From assembly GCA_902793605.1 (NCBI GenBank), contig CADBEB010000012.1:1-64000 (forward strand): 64,000 nucleotides of DNA, written 5' to 3'. Numbering within the stretch: the first letter of the stretch is position 1; each line of letters starts with the position of its first letter. The notes under the pieces are model-generated. The model saw only the letters and a program-made list of their open reading frames with translations. It was not told the DNA's origin and did no database searches. Source of the stretch: an uncultured Eubacteriales bacterium (GTDB lineage Bacteria; Bacillota; Clostridia; Christensenellales; Aristaeellaceae). The translations under genes were made by a program, and so were the position numbers. Of the stretch, positions 42,501 to 49,426 are shown in pieces.

Positions 42501-42644
42501 AACCAGACAGCAGCACCGTATACTTACCTGGGACAGGCTGAATATGTCTGTCACAGCGGAAGCAAGCCGATGAACATCGTCTGGGATCTGGAAAAACCGA
42601 TCCCGGCTAAGTACCTGCGGAAAGTACAGCAGGTTATGGGATAA
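39513..42644 (+). CDS. PLD-nuclease/SF2 helicase fusion with DUF3427
   Basis: A 1043-aa multidomain protein. Residues about 115-280 are a phospholipase-D-type nuclease domain with HAK at 218-220 and GSSN at 236-239 (one HxK half-site, so a dimer would be needed). The SF2 helicase core at about 310-660 has Walker A AATGTGKT (340-347), DETH (437-440), TATP (463-466) and arginine-finger motif QQLGRGLRLS. The rest (about 720-1040) fits DUF3427. All ATPase motifs are intact. Such proteins resemble type III restriction helicases and occur in phage-defence neighbourhoods. GAGGAG lies 7 bp before the ATG. It is followed by an HNH nuclease and a pyrophosphohydrolase in one operon. Confidence 0.88.
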   Translation: MMKPGLYEQIVSQSLSEELASVAEPLKAIEQLDNAEAPQALAGYVAEATRSALEAMPEENSEARVELVNEVIRVLSRQKEELEQRSVESPARRLLQVLKPDDPDMITGMTAAKMPRPETPMATSSLFTGSAHEPPMFMELQKEIATADRIDMLVSFIKWSGLRLIIDQLKAFTQRGGKLRVITTSYMGATEVKAVDELATLPNTEIKVSYDTTRTRLHAKTYVFYRDTSFTTAYVGSSNLSNAAMSNGLEWNLKLTAKDQPDTLRKINVTFDSYWNSDEFEFYSTDAHQRLVTALKGERYHASDPAFFFDIRPYPYQQMILDQLRAEREVRGYYRNLLVAATGTGKTVIAALDYRGWQKAHPQDHNRLLFIAHREEILKQSIATFRGVLKDPNFGELWVGQYKADNLDHLFISVQTMNSQELWKRLPADYYDYIIIDETHHAAADSYAEAIETFKPKVLLGLTATPERMDGKSILRFFDYRIAAEIRLPEAINRKLLCPFQYFGVSDTVDLDDLRWTRGGYDKTELNNIYTLSGKVAQQRADHVLRSLSRYAADMDEVKALGFCVSVDHAHFMADWFNEHGVPSMALDSHTNDDLRNEAQKKLVAGEVRVIFVVDLYNEGVDIPEVNTVLFLRPTESLTIFLQQLGRGLRLSESKDCLTVLDFIGAANRRYNFEEKFLAMLDDQHHSVKEEIDRGFTGVPKGCYIQLEKKAAQRVLENISQSFRGYTELVNRIKCFKEDTGDDITFERFLERYHYAPEDIYRKDLSFARLCVMAGIKEDFREPAEEQISKVLYRFAAIDSRRWIEFMLDYLPRITETDIQGLSDLQQRMLRMTYMTIWDQYADDWDNDTVMENLLSLADSPVMLHELITLLKYQFDHIDFIDSSTDLGFDCPLDVHCTYSQRQLLTALDYRNFSAMRQGVLYIPEKKIDLFLITLVKSEKDYSPTTLYEDYAISRSRFHWQSQSTTSADSPTGQRYIHHRETGNRIILFVREFKRENQTAAPYTYLGQAEYVCHSGSKPMNIVWDLEKPIPAKYLRKVQQVMG

Positions 42645-42681
42645 GAACGAGAGGATTGGACGGGCGGAAGGAGGTGAGACC

Positions 42682-43794
42682 ATGTATCTGCCACAAAGCG
42701 ATAACCTTGCGATTGATACTTTTTCCGGATTGTTCGCGGATATGAGCGAGTCCTATAAAATCTTCTGGTTCAACGGAATCCTGGATGGGGTCAACAAAGG
42801 GAATAACGTTCAGACATTTGAGCAAATTATCAACCATATGGTTGTGGACGCGTGGTACATGGTCACAGAGTATCATCTAAACCTCGGCCCTTCTGATGCA
42901 CTGGAAAAACTGATTCATATGCTGCAGCAGGATACAGGGCTTCCTTCCAACGCAAAACCGCGCGATATTTTACTGGCACTGGAAGAGAACAACAACCGGG
43001 AAATCAAGCGGATGAAAAGCCGGCTGACAGAAAATGTTCCTTACCGGCTCCAGGCTCCGTTCATGAGAGATTTCAACGCTGCCACATGGAAAGAGACGGC
43101 TCTGCTGAACGAGCGGATTAACAGTCATGACAACCTGATCTATATCCTCAGCAAGGAAAGAGGCCTGTCCGGAACGCTTGAGATCAGCCCGGAATGGATG
43201 GATTATCTATATACGAATTATGCGATTATCTCCGGCTGGGTGGAACTGAAAATGATCCAGTACCTTCAGCGCCGGAATCCCAACGTGCCTGGACTGGCAG
43301 ATAAGATCCGTGCACCAGAAGTCAGAAAACTGCGGAAAGCCATCTCCTTCTGGAAAGCTGTTGTAGAAATCACACCAATCCGGAATATCTATACAGAAGG
43401 ATTGATGACCACGGAAGATCTGTCCCTGGATCACTTTGTCCCCTGGAGCTTCGTTGCCCATGATGAACTATGGAATCTTGTTCCGACCACCAAAGCGATC
43501 AACAGCAGCAAGAGTAATGATCTTCCTAACTGGGATCTCTTCTTTCCCCGGTTGTGCCAGGTGGAATACAACGCATATCAGGTGATCTGGCAGAATGAGC
43601 ATATCCACAGATTGTTTGAAACCTGTAGCAAGGAACATGTAAACAGCAACGAAGCCATGATGGGTCTGTATCAACGGAATATACCGGAAGCAGATTACAG
43701 GATTCACCTGGATAATCTGCTCAGGCCAACCTATCAGGCTGCAAAGAACCAGGGGTTCACTGAATGGAATCCGACTTTTATCACTGGAGGATAA
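42682..43794 (+). CDS. HNH endonuclease-domain protein
   Basis: A 370-aa protein. Residues 1-230 are helical with no recognised fold. At about 235-285 lies a compact HNH motif: D250-H251 in LSLDHFVPWS, N265 in LWNLVPTT and N274 in NSSKSNDLP. No zinc-binding CxxC pairs flank it, so it is the zinc-free subtype. It probably cuts DNA, perhaps where the helicase has loaded or unwound. AAGGAGGTGAG lies 6 bp before the ATG, and the gene follows the helicase by 37 bp. The pairing with a DUF3427 helicase suggests one functional unit. Confidence 0.85.
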   Translation: MYLPQSDNLAIDTFSGLFADMSESYKIFWFNGILDGVNKGNNVQTFEQIINHMVVDAWYMVTEYHLNLGPSDALEKLIHMLQQDTGLPSNAKPRDILLALEENNNREIKRMKSRLTENVPYRLQAPFMRDFNAATWKETALLNERINSHDNLIYILSKERGLSGTLEISPEWMDYLYTNYAIISGWVELKMIQYLQRRNPNVPGLADKIRAPEVRKLRKAISFWKAVVEITPIRNIYTEGLMTTEDLSLDHFVPWSFVAHDELWNLVPTTKAINSSKSNDLPNWDLFFPRLCQVEYNAYQVIWQNEHIHRLFETCSKEHVNSNEAMMGLYQRNIPEADYRIHLDNLLRPTYQAAKNQGFTEWNPTFITGG

Positions 43795-43798
43795 CCAC

Positions 43799-44125
43799 AT
43801 GAAAAAGATCGAGTATCACAAATTGGTCCGGGACCGGATTCCAGAAATCATCGAAAAAGATGGAAAAACCTGCGTATGCTCAGTTCTTTCACAACAGGAC
43901 TATATCACACTGCTAGATCAGAAACTGAATGAAGAGCTTGCTGAATACCAGGAAAGCAAATCCATGGAAGAACTGGCTGACCTGCTGGAAGTAATGTCTG
44001 CCGTTGCCGTGGCCCGGGGCAGTTCTATGAAAGAAGTAGAAAAAATACGGGTCGGTAAAAAAGAAAAACGCGGCGGGTTTGAAAAACGGATATTGTTGGA
44101 AAGCGTCACTGAGCAGGGAGATTGA
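43799..44125 (+). CDS. MazG-like nucleoside triphosphate pyrophosphohydrolase
   Basis: A 108-aa protein with the all-alpha NTP-PPase pattern: YHKLVRDRIPEII at the start, EELAEY and EELADLLEV as the metal-binding ExxE/ExxD helices (about 44-49 and 60-69), and KRGGFEKRI near the end. It would hydrolyse (d)NTPs to the monophosphate. GGAGG overlaps the stop of the HNH gene upstream, so expression is coupled. In this operon it could deplete nucleotides during infection or clean up signalling nucleotides; both are inference. Confidence 0.88.
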   Translation: MKKIEYHKLVRDRIPEIIEKDGKTCVCSVLSQQDYITLLDQKLNEELAEYQESKSMEELADLLEVMSAVAVARGSSMKEVEKIRVGKKEKRGGFEKRILLESVTEQGD

Positions 44126-44179
44126 GAAAAAGAATCATTGATCTTTAATGTGATCATTGAGATACAGAATGCTTTATTC

Positions 44180-44215
44180 AATCAACCCTGGCTTGCGGAT
44201 AAGCCAGGGTTGATT
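44180..44215 (+). terminator. terminator of the helicase-HNH-PPase operon
   Basis: AATCAACCCTGGCTT pairs perfectly with AAGCCAGGGTTGATT around a 6-nt loop; the tract after it is only moderately T-rich (CTTGTATT). Confidence 0.75.
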
Positions 44216-44454
44216 CTTGTATTAGCTGGTTTCCTGGCGGCTATAGGCGCACAGGCGCAAGCCCAACACGACGCAAGGCCGGTCTTTGGTAGAATGCCAA
44301 GAGCGCCGCAGTTGTCGTGTTTGGGCCAGCCTATGCGACCACAGCCGGGGGGAGGGGCGGGCGAAAAGCTGCACACTGTAACTGCGGCAATAGAAACACC
44401 AAGCATCGCTGCCGCCGTTCCCCGGAGTGGAGCCAGATAGAGCGGAGACTCGCA

Positions 44455-44547
44455 GCGATGTCCGAGCCCGCCGCCTCGCTGTCCGGGGACAGGAGCCACA
44501 GGATCCTGTCTCCGGACAGCAAAAGGGCGACGAGTGCGATGGCATCG
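44455..44547 (+). repeat. structured-RNA module, copy 1
   Basis: A 93-bp unit running from GCGATGTC through a GCTGTCCGG...CCGGACAGC hairpin to CGAGTGCG..GGCATCG. It is clearly related to 44923-45018. Confidence 0.75.
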
Positions 44548-44922
44548 CTGCAAGTCAGAGCGGTTCTGGCGGAACGGAGGAATGTGATCCTGGCAGACGT
44601 AGGCCGTCGATTCCGACGGGACGCAAAAGCGTCTCGGAGGAATCGCCAGGGAGAGCCGCATGCGGAGCGCTAGCGCAGCGAAAGGCTCTCCCTGGATGCC
44701 GAGTCTGCCGACCCGTCGTCCCCGAGCGTAGGCTCAGACGGTCGGCGGCAGGGTCGCGAAGGGTCGCAGGGTCAGCGGATCGCGCTGATTTCAGCTTGCC
44801 CCAGTTCAGAATCAGCAGGCGATCCGTCTGACCCGGAGACTCGAAGCGTCCCGAAGCCGACCGGATGAGCCGGAGCGAGGCGTAGCCCCGCAGGCCTGTC
44901 GGCGGCCGCCGCTGCGTCTCCG

Positions 44923-45018
44923 GCGATGTCACCGCCCGACGGCCCGCTGTCCCGGGGACAGGGGCGCTTGCGTTCCTGTCTCCGGGACAGCAAATAGACG
45001 GCGAGTGCGGGGGCATCG
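44923..45018 (+). repeat. structured-RNA module, copy 2
   Basis: A 96-bp unit 468 bp after copy 1, with the same ends and the same hairpin (GCTGTCCCGG...CCGGGACAGC). The stem differs by paired changes and the loop sequence differs entirely, as expected for RNA under structural constraint. Confidence 0.75.
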
Positions 45019-45315
45019 ACGGGGACGCTTGAGCGGCTGGCCCGCCGTCAGGCCGAGGACTATAAATCATTGCTTTCCGGCTCCGTCCGGAAAGCTTCCG
45101 ATTCTGTAATAAAGGCGGCCCGGCTCTGCCGGGGCGCTTCCACGGCAAGGGCTATGATCTCCGCCGGCGAGCCCCAAGACGGAGCAAGCGGCTCTTTGGC
45201 AGACGAAGGAGGCCAAGAGCCGCGCAGACTCCGGCTTTGGGGCTCGCCGAGTGGAGGAACAGCCCGCAGCCTATCAGTTCTGAAGTTTTCCCGGCTCTGT
45301 CCGGGAAAACATCCG

Positions 45316-45398
45316 CGTGATATCGCCTGATAATGGTGAAGAATGCACCTGATAATCACGTGATAATTGCCTGATACGGTCCTGATATTTTCCTGATA
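45316..45398 (+). repeat. phased C(C/G)TGATA iterons
   Basis: CCTGATA at 45326, 45348, 45370, 45381 and 45392, and CGTGATA at 45316 and 45359. Spacings are 10, 22, 11, 11, 11 and 11 bp, so all copies face one side of the helix. AT-rich DNA follows (ATTTTCC...TTATATATC). Confidence 0.75.
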
Positions 45399-45468
45399 TT
45401 TTTCAGTATCTTAAACCCCGTAAGTCTTATATATCAATGGATAGAGCAGATTGAACCATCAAATTTTT

Positions 45469-45634
45469 CCTGTTTTTCGCCTGTTATCACGTGCAATCCC
45501 AATATTTAGGCCCGCTGATAGCCTGCAAACCACCTGCTTTTCACCTGCTTCAATGGAACAGAAAAACCCGTCAAGCCTTTATGGCTCAACGGGCAGAGGC
45601 TTTTCCTATATAATATAGTACCTGCTTTCGCCTG
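45469..45634 (+). repeat. phased CCTG repeats
   Basis: CCTG-core words spaced 10-11 bp: 45469/45480, 45522/45533/45544 and 45621/45631. Related pairs lie beyond brnTA at 46301-46320 (TTCATCTGTT twice in tandem) and 46389/46400. Apart from these and the terminator at 45562, bases 45399-45643 hold no gene. Confidence 0.5.
45562..45593 (-). terminator. terminator of brnT-brnA
   Basis: Minus strand: CCCGTTGAGCC/GGCTTGACGGG around a 5-nt loop, then TTTTT. Confidence 0.85.
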
Positions 45635-45643
45635 CTACCAGGC

Positions 45644-45967
45644 TCACATGCTCTTTGCCACAATCTGCGGATCGTTAATTGCATTATCCAGCAGACGGCT
45701 CAGGAAGCCGGTATAGCCCTTCCCTGTCGCCTTGGCCTTTTCCAGCGTTTCCGGGGACACACGGAGCGCTACGACCGGCTTCACCTTCTGACTGCGACGA
45801 CTACGGGCAATCTGAGCCATTTCAGCATACTGCTCAAGGGTAAGTTCAGGAGCATCTTCATCCGGAACAACGGGGCGGACAGCTGCCGCTTCGATCTCCC
45901 GGATCTGTTCCGGTGTCGGTTCCTGTCCGGCATGAATGACTGTACGAACCATCTTACTCTTCTCCAT
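45644..45967 (-). CDS. brnA: BrnA-type antitoxin
   Basis: A 107-aa antitoxin. The N-terminal half is flexible and acidic (PDEDAPELTLEQYAEMAQIA, typical of BrnA), and residues about 65-100 form the ribbon-helix-helix DNA-binding and dimerisation region (PVVALRVSPETLEKAKATG). BrnA neutralises BrnT and represses the operon with it. The ATG at 45967 has AAAGGAG 8 bp upstream, inside brnT; the genes overlap by 14 bp. Confidence 0.9.
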   Translation of the reverse strand: MEKSKMVRTVIHAGQEPTPEQIREIEAAAVRPVVPDEDAPELTLEQYAEMAQIARSRRSQKVKPVVALRVSPETLEKAKATGKGYTGFLSRLLDNAINDPQIVAKSM

Positions 45968-46244
45968 AGTATATTCTCCTTTCCAGCTTGGTTGCCATTC
46001 TGGCGGAGATCAGCCTGGCATATTCATTACGCATGGTATAAACGACATAGAGTATTCCCTGAACGCAGCCGAGAACCACGTACCGGTCTTCATCCTGACT
46101 GTGCAGTTTATCATAGTATTCGATCCGCTCCTCATCGGCGAATACCAGGGCAGCAGTCTCAAAACTGATACCGTGTTTCTCAATGTTCCGCTGGTTTTTT
46201 ACTTCATCCCACTCAACCAGCGTTTCGGCAATGATCTTCTTCAC
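45954..46244 (-). CDS. brnT: BrnT-type ribonuclease toxin
   Basis: A 96-aa RelE-like toxin with the BrnT hallmark N-terminus (EWDEVKNQRNIEKHGISFETA, about 11-31) and the strand-rich remainder (RYVVLGCVQGILYVVYTMR, then ARLISARMATKLERRIYY) carrying the basic active-site residues. It cleaves mRNA when free of BrnA. The start is GTG at 46244, only about 6 bp after the -10 element, so the mRNA is nearly leaderless. The pair may stabilise island 2 by addiction. Confidence 0.9.
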   Translation of the reverse strand: MKKIIAETLVEWDEVKNQRNIEKHGISFETAALVFADEERIEYYDKLHSQDEDRYVVLGCVQGILYVVYTMRNEYARLISARMATKLERRIYYGEE

Positions 46245-46250
46245 ATAGCA

Positions 46251-46280
46251 AGTATAACGAAAAGTATTACTTTTGTCAAA
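46251..46280 (-). promoter_or_regulatory. brnTA promoter with operator in the spacer
   Basis: Minus strand: TTGACA (46275-46280), 18-bp spacer, TATACT (46251-46256). The spacer holds the perfect palindrome AAAAGTA-T-TACTTTT (46261-46275), the expected BrnA-BrnT operator. Confidence 0.75.
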
Positions 46281-46450
46281 TTGCCGTTTTATCTATTCCT
46301 TCATCTGTTTTCATCTGTTACCGGCCGGAAGCATAAGTCGCTGATCCCTTATATATCAACATTTTCTGAAAGGCGACCTGAAAAACCATCTGTTTTTTGT
46401 CTGTTAGCAGACGTTCTCTTGGTTTTTCTATGAATAACCCTGAAAAAAGG

Positions 46451-46597
46451 CTGACAATTATGGCAGTTTTTCCGAGTTCTTATACACAGGGGTTATGATT
46501 ATGCCGTCATTTATATTCCTGTCCGTATTTCTTTTTAATTCTCACCAAAGTCAAAAAAACTGCCATAACTGTCAGCTATACCCGTAACCCCCTGTGT
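46451..46597. repeat. interleaved inverted repeats beside the primase gene
   Basis: The 21-bp segment 46451-46471 (CTGACAATTATGG...) is the inverse of 46555-46575 with one mismatch, and ACACAGGGGTTA (46484-46495) the inverse of 46585-46597 with one extra base. The pairs are interleaved, not nested. CTGACAG recurs at 46614 and 46626. This fills most of the gene-free stretch 46281-46640 and may be a replication origin. Confidence 0.6.
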
Positions 46598-46640
46598 TTA
46601 AAGGATTCAGGCGCTGACAGATTTCTGACAGTTCTGTAGG

Positions 46641-48953
46641 TTAAGCCGATCTTAAGAAGAGATCAAGTTCACGAACAGCTTGATCATTCAGGTCATAGTG
46701 GTTGAAGCATGATCCGTCCTCATTGCGGCCCATCATTTCACTCACTGTGATCCCTATATATTCCGCAATCCGTTTTTTGAAATCATTCATTGTCTTGATA
46801 TGTTCAATACCATTCAAACGGCAATACTCCCTGTACACACCATATATGACAGTGATAATTCGTCTGCTTGCCAGGTTGATGTCAGCTTTATGGACCATGC
46901 ATTCAGTGAAGAATGCGATAACAGAGTTATTCTCCTTCACATACGCCTCTCTTTCAGCGATAACGCATTCAGGCTCAGTGAATATCAGGCCGTTTGCCAG
47001 AACAGTCTGGAGCGCCTTGACGAACTTACAGCAGATTCCTTCCGTCTCCGATAGCAGTTTGCTGATCAGCATTTTATCCTGATTTTCTTTGGGAATCACG
47101 TTTTTGCAACGAACGGGAATGATCCGTTCATAAACATGATTCCCATCATCACCGCCGAACATGGGCAGCCGGTTCATACCGAAGATCACAAACCCATTGA
47201 AGATGAATGTGAATCCCTGTTCACCCTTGAATTCACCAAAGATACTGTCACCGCCGGTAACCGTTTTGAATATCTTCATCTCCGTTACCCGGGCAAAACT
47301 GATATCCGAGCAGCCGATCAGCCTCTTCCCATACATCCTGCCGGTGGCAAACCGGGCTTCAAAATCCTTCAGGTCAACTGTGGCATGGTTTTCTTTTCCG
47401 AGGATACTTTCCAGGACAGTCCGAAAGACTGATTTCCCGGTATCACCGGGTCCGAAAAGAAAGAGGGCTTTCTTCATACGCCAGCCTTTGACATTCGAGA
47501 TCACAACACCGCCAACTTCCAGCAAGAGCTGTTCGACCTTCTTATTATCACAGGTGAGCGTCTTCATGTACTGATCGAACACAGGCGTCGGGGCCGGCTC
47601 CTCCGGCCAGTTACAGGGAAGTTGCACTGTGGAAAGCACCTCCGGTGTATGCGGACGCAAGGTCAGTTCCGTCGGAGACACATACAGCAGCCCGTTCCTG
47701 AAATTAATGATGCTTTCATCCGCATTCAGATCCTCCTGATACACAGAGACAGGATCCGTCATCAGCTGATTGTATGCCTCATTGATCCTGGGCATCTTCA
47801 CGCAGCATGGATTATAGTCCATAACCGGCTTTTTGATGACCGACAGGAACGACTCTTTGTCACAGCGCCTGTAAACCCCTTGATCATAGACATATGGCAT
47901 TCTTCCACCCGTGCTGCTGTCCTGAACGATTTTATAGATGACGTTCCTTCGAATATAATCGGCAAGCAGAGACGGTTCCAGAACGGGAGCACTCTGCTTA
48001 TTGAAGATAATAAAATCCGGTTTTTCCGACTCTGATGCCTCACAGTTGTCAATCGCCTTCCGGATCGTCATCTCCCGGTAATCCTCCCTTTCCCATTTAT
48101 CCCGGTACAATTTGGAACCACGAAAAATGTAATCGATCAGCTCAGGGTTATTCCCAGCCCGGAACGCAATGAGATTGCAAAGCGCAATATCTGCTTCGGA
48201 CTGGGAACCATAGTCAGAATAATCGCCCTTATCATAGAGCTTGATAAATTTCGCTCCGTTCTTCTGCTTGCGCAGGGAAGCAACGATTTCAAAAGCTTCT
48301 GCCTTCAGTTCTTCCTGAACGCCAGGGTCTTCTCGCACAGCAGCAGGTTCACGATGAGGCTTTTCAGCCTTTTGTCTTGTCTTTGTCTCGCTCTTCTTCT
48401 CTCTTCTCATATCCTGCTTCAGTGTCGTGAGAACAGTTTCCGTACAGTCAGCCAACGGGACGCTATTGATTGCATTTCCAGAATAAGTGCAGAAGCGGTT
48501 GGTAATCCCGCCGATATACAGCTCTATTCCGGCTTTGCTGTTTTTCTGGTAATAATCCCGGTTCAGCCTGCGTTTCCCTTCTTTATCAACATACGTCGGA
48601 ATCTGATCCAGGCCAGTTTTCCCGAGAACATGAGCGCCATGCCCGCTCACGGATTTCTCTGCATACGTATTGCTGAAGCGATTCAGGTATTTCTGAACAA
48701 GCGGATCATTCAGTTCCTTATGATCAATATCCAGCATAAAATAACCTGCAGGAATCACAAACCCAACCCCGCTGTAATTTCTCTGTTTTGCGGCGCGAAC
48801 GGCTTCCTCATACATCACCCAGGTGTCACGATGGGCTTCATCAGTGCCAGTTGCTTCTCCGGAAGCGGCTATCGGTACCTTAGTCCATTTCCCATCCCGG
48901 GTCTTTTTCAGATTCCAGCACAGCCAGATCTTCATATTCTTGAGTTCCTGCAT
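46641..48953 (-). CDS. P4-type primase-helicase
   Basis: A 770-aa replication protein. The N-terminal region has a primase/polymerase-like DxD motif (YFMLDIDHK, D75 and D77) and the G..NRFCTYSGN block, followed by a charged linker (about 190-225). The C-terminal half is a superfamily-3/D5-type helicase with Walker A LFGPGDTGKSVF near residue 500, Walker B in LIGCSDIS and the FGMNRLP sensor region. Such proteins prime and unwind the origin of P4-like satellites and plasmids. GGAGGAAG lies 4-11 bp before the ATG. The repeat-rich DNA at its 3' side is a candidate origin. Confidence 0.9.
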   Translation of the reverse strand: MQELKNMKIWLCWNLKKTRDGKWTKVPIAASGEATGTDEAHRDTWVMYEEAVRAAKQRNYSGVGFVIPAGYFMLDIDHKELNDPLVQKYLNRFSNTYAEKSVSGHGAHVLGKTGLDQIPTYVDKEGKRRLNRDYYQKNSKAGIELYIGGITNRFCTYSGNAINSVPLADCTETVLTTLKQDMRREKKSETKTRQKAEKPHREPAAVREDPGVQEELKAEAFEIVASLRKQKNGAKFIKLYDKGDYSDYGSQSEADIALCNLIAFRAGNNPELIDYIFRGSKLYRDKWEREDYREMTIRKAIDNCEASESEKPDFIIFNKQSAPVLEPSLLADYIRRNVIYKIVQDSSTGGRMPYVYDQGVYRRCDKESFLSVIKKPVMDYNPCCVKMPRINEAYNQLMTDPVSVYQEDLNADESIINFRNGLLYVSPTELTLRPHTPEVLSTVQLPCNWPEEPAPTPVFDQYMKTLTCDNKKVEQLLLEVGGVVISNVKGWRMKKALFLFGPGDTGKSVFRTVLESILGKENHATVDLKDFEARFATGRMYGKRLIGCSDISFARVTEMKIFKTVTGGDSIFGEFKGEQGFTFIFNGFVIFGMNRLPMFGGDDGNHVYERIIPVRCKNVIPKENQDKMLISKLLSETEGICCKFVKALQTVLANGLIFTEPECVIAEREAYVKENNSVIAFFTECMVHKADINLASRRIITVIYGVYREYCRLNGIEHIKTMNDFKKRIAEYIGITVSEMMGRNEDGSCFNHYDLNDQAVRELDLFLRSA

Positions 48954-49053
48954 GGTCTTCCTCCTGTGAATGTGGTTCCTGCTTCATAATTAAATGGAAA
49001 AACCCGGCGCCTTTTACACGGTTCTGCCGGCATCAGCGGGCGCCGGAACGCTG

Positions 49054-49257
49054 TCAGCCGGCCTGGTCGAGATCGACCTCCGTGCCGGTCACGTGCTGGT
49101 CCATCCACGCTTCAAGCTGCTTCCTGGGTATCAGCACACGTCTGCCGATGTGCAGCGTCGGGAAGTCCGCCTGGCGGCTCAGCTTGTACGCAATCTGCCG
49201 GGAGACGCCCAACACCTTTCCGGCTTCCTCAACGGAGAGGGTCAGTTTCTCAGTCAT
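49054..49257 (-). CDS. xis: excisionase-type MerR-like HTH protein
   Basis: A 67-aa protein with the winged HTH_17 fold: LSVEEAGKVLGVSRQIAYKL (about 7-26) and PTLHIGRRVLIPRKQLEAWM. Proteins of this size beside an integrase usually act as excisionase or as AlpA-like regulators. It is divergent from the Xre gene and lies 100 bp upstream of the primase gene, so it may be the first gene of the leftward replication operon. Confidence 0.85.
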   Translation of the reverse strand: MTEKLTLSVEEAGKVLGVSRQIAYKLSRQADFPTLHIGRRVLIPRKQLEAWMDQHVTGTEVDLDQAG

Positions 49258-49318
49258 TGTAAGACCTTCTTTCCGCCGGTTTTCCCGGCTAAGTACTTTT
49301 TTGTGCCAAACGCTTGCG

Positions 49319-49370
49319 TTAGGAACAATTGTATGATATCATAAGTTCCGTTCCTAAGTCAATTCTTAGG
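49319..49370. promoter_or_regulatory. operator region between xis and xre
   Basis: TTAGGAAC (49319-49326) with its inverse GTTCCTAA (49350-49357), CCTAAG/CTTAGG (49353-49370), and the palindrome ATGATATCAT (49333-49342). Dense dyads between divergent regulator genes suggest a switch controlled by the Xre protein. Confidence 0.6.
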
Positions 49371-49426
49371 CACGCAAAAAACGGGTGTTTCGATCATTTG
49401 AACCTATAGCAAGGAGGAAGAGCGTA

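Larger units (their letters stand above)
44226..45312 (+). ncRNA. candidate large structured RNA
   Basis: About 1.1 kb of GC-rich DNA without any supportable gene but dense in long stems. Examples: GCCCAACACGAC (44261) with 44314-44326; GCTGTCCGG (44479) with CCGGACAGC (44512); CCAGGGAGAGCC (44646) with GGCTCTCCCTGG (44683); GGGTCAG plus GGATCGC (44769) with 44819-44833; GGCGAGCCCCAAG (45166) with CTTTGGGGCTCGCC (45235), enclosing GCGGCTCTTTGG/CCAAGAGCCGC; GTTTTCCCGG/CCGGGAAAAC (45285-45310). Unpaired segments are A-rich on the plus strand (GCGAAAAGC, CAGCAAAAGG, GAGGAACAG), pointing to plus-strand transcription. The class is unassigned. Confidence 0.6.

Noticed and set aside
39513..44125. 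Assignment of the helicase operon to Mokosh or Hachiman
   Set aside because: Mokosh helicases are a different superfamily with other partners, and Hachiman pairs a helicase with a DUF1837 protein. The HNH and MazG-like genes fit neither.
44226..45312. Naming the structured region as ROOL, GOLLD or a group II intron
   Set aside because: No class-specific motif could be confirmed by eye; no intron-encoded protein or domain V-like element was found.
44182..45359. Several overlapping frames on both strands in the gene-free region of island 2
   Set aside because: They compete with one another, start without ribosome sites and translate into Arg/Pro/Ser-rich sequence. Dense hairpins explain the region better as RNA.
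45316..45640. Short regular repeats considered as a CRISPR array
   Set aside because: Repeat units are 7-11 bp with no 25-40-bp spacers and no cas genes nearby.
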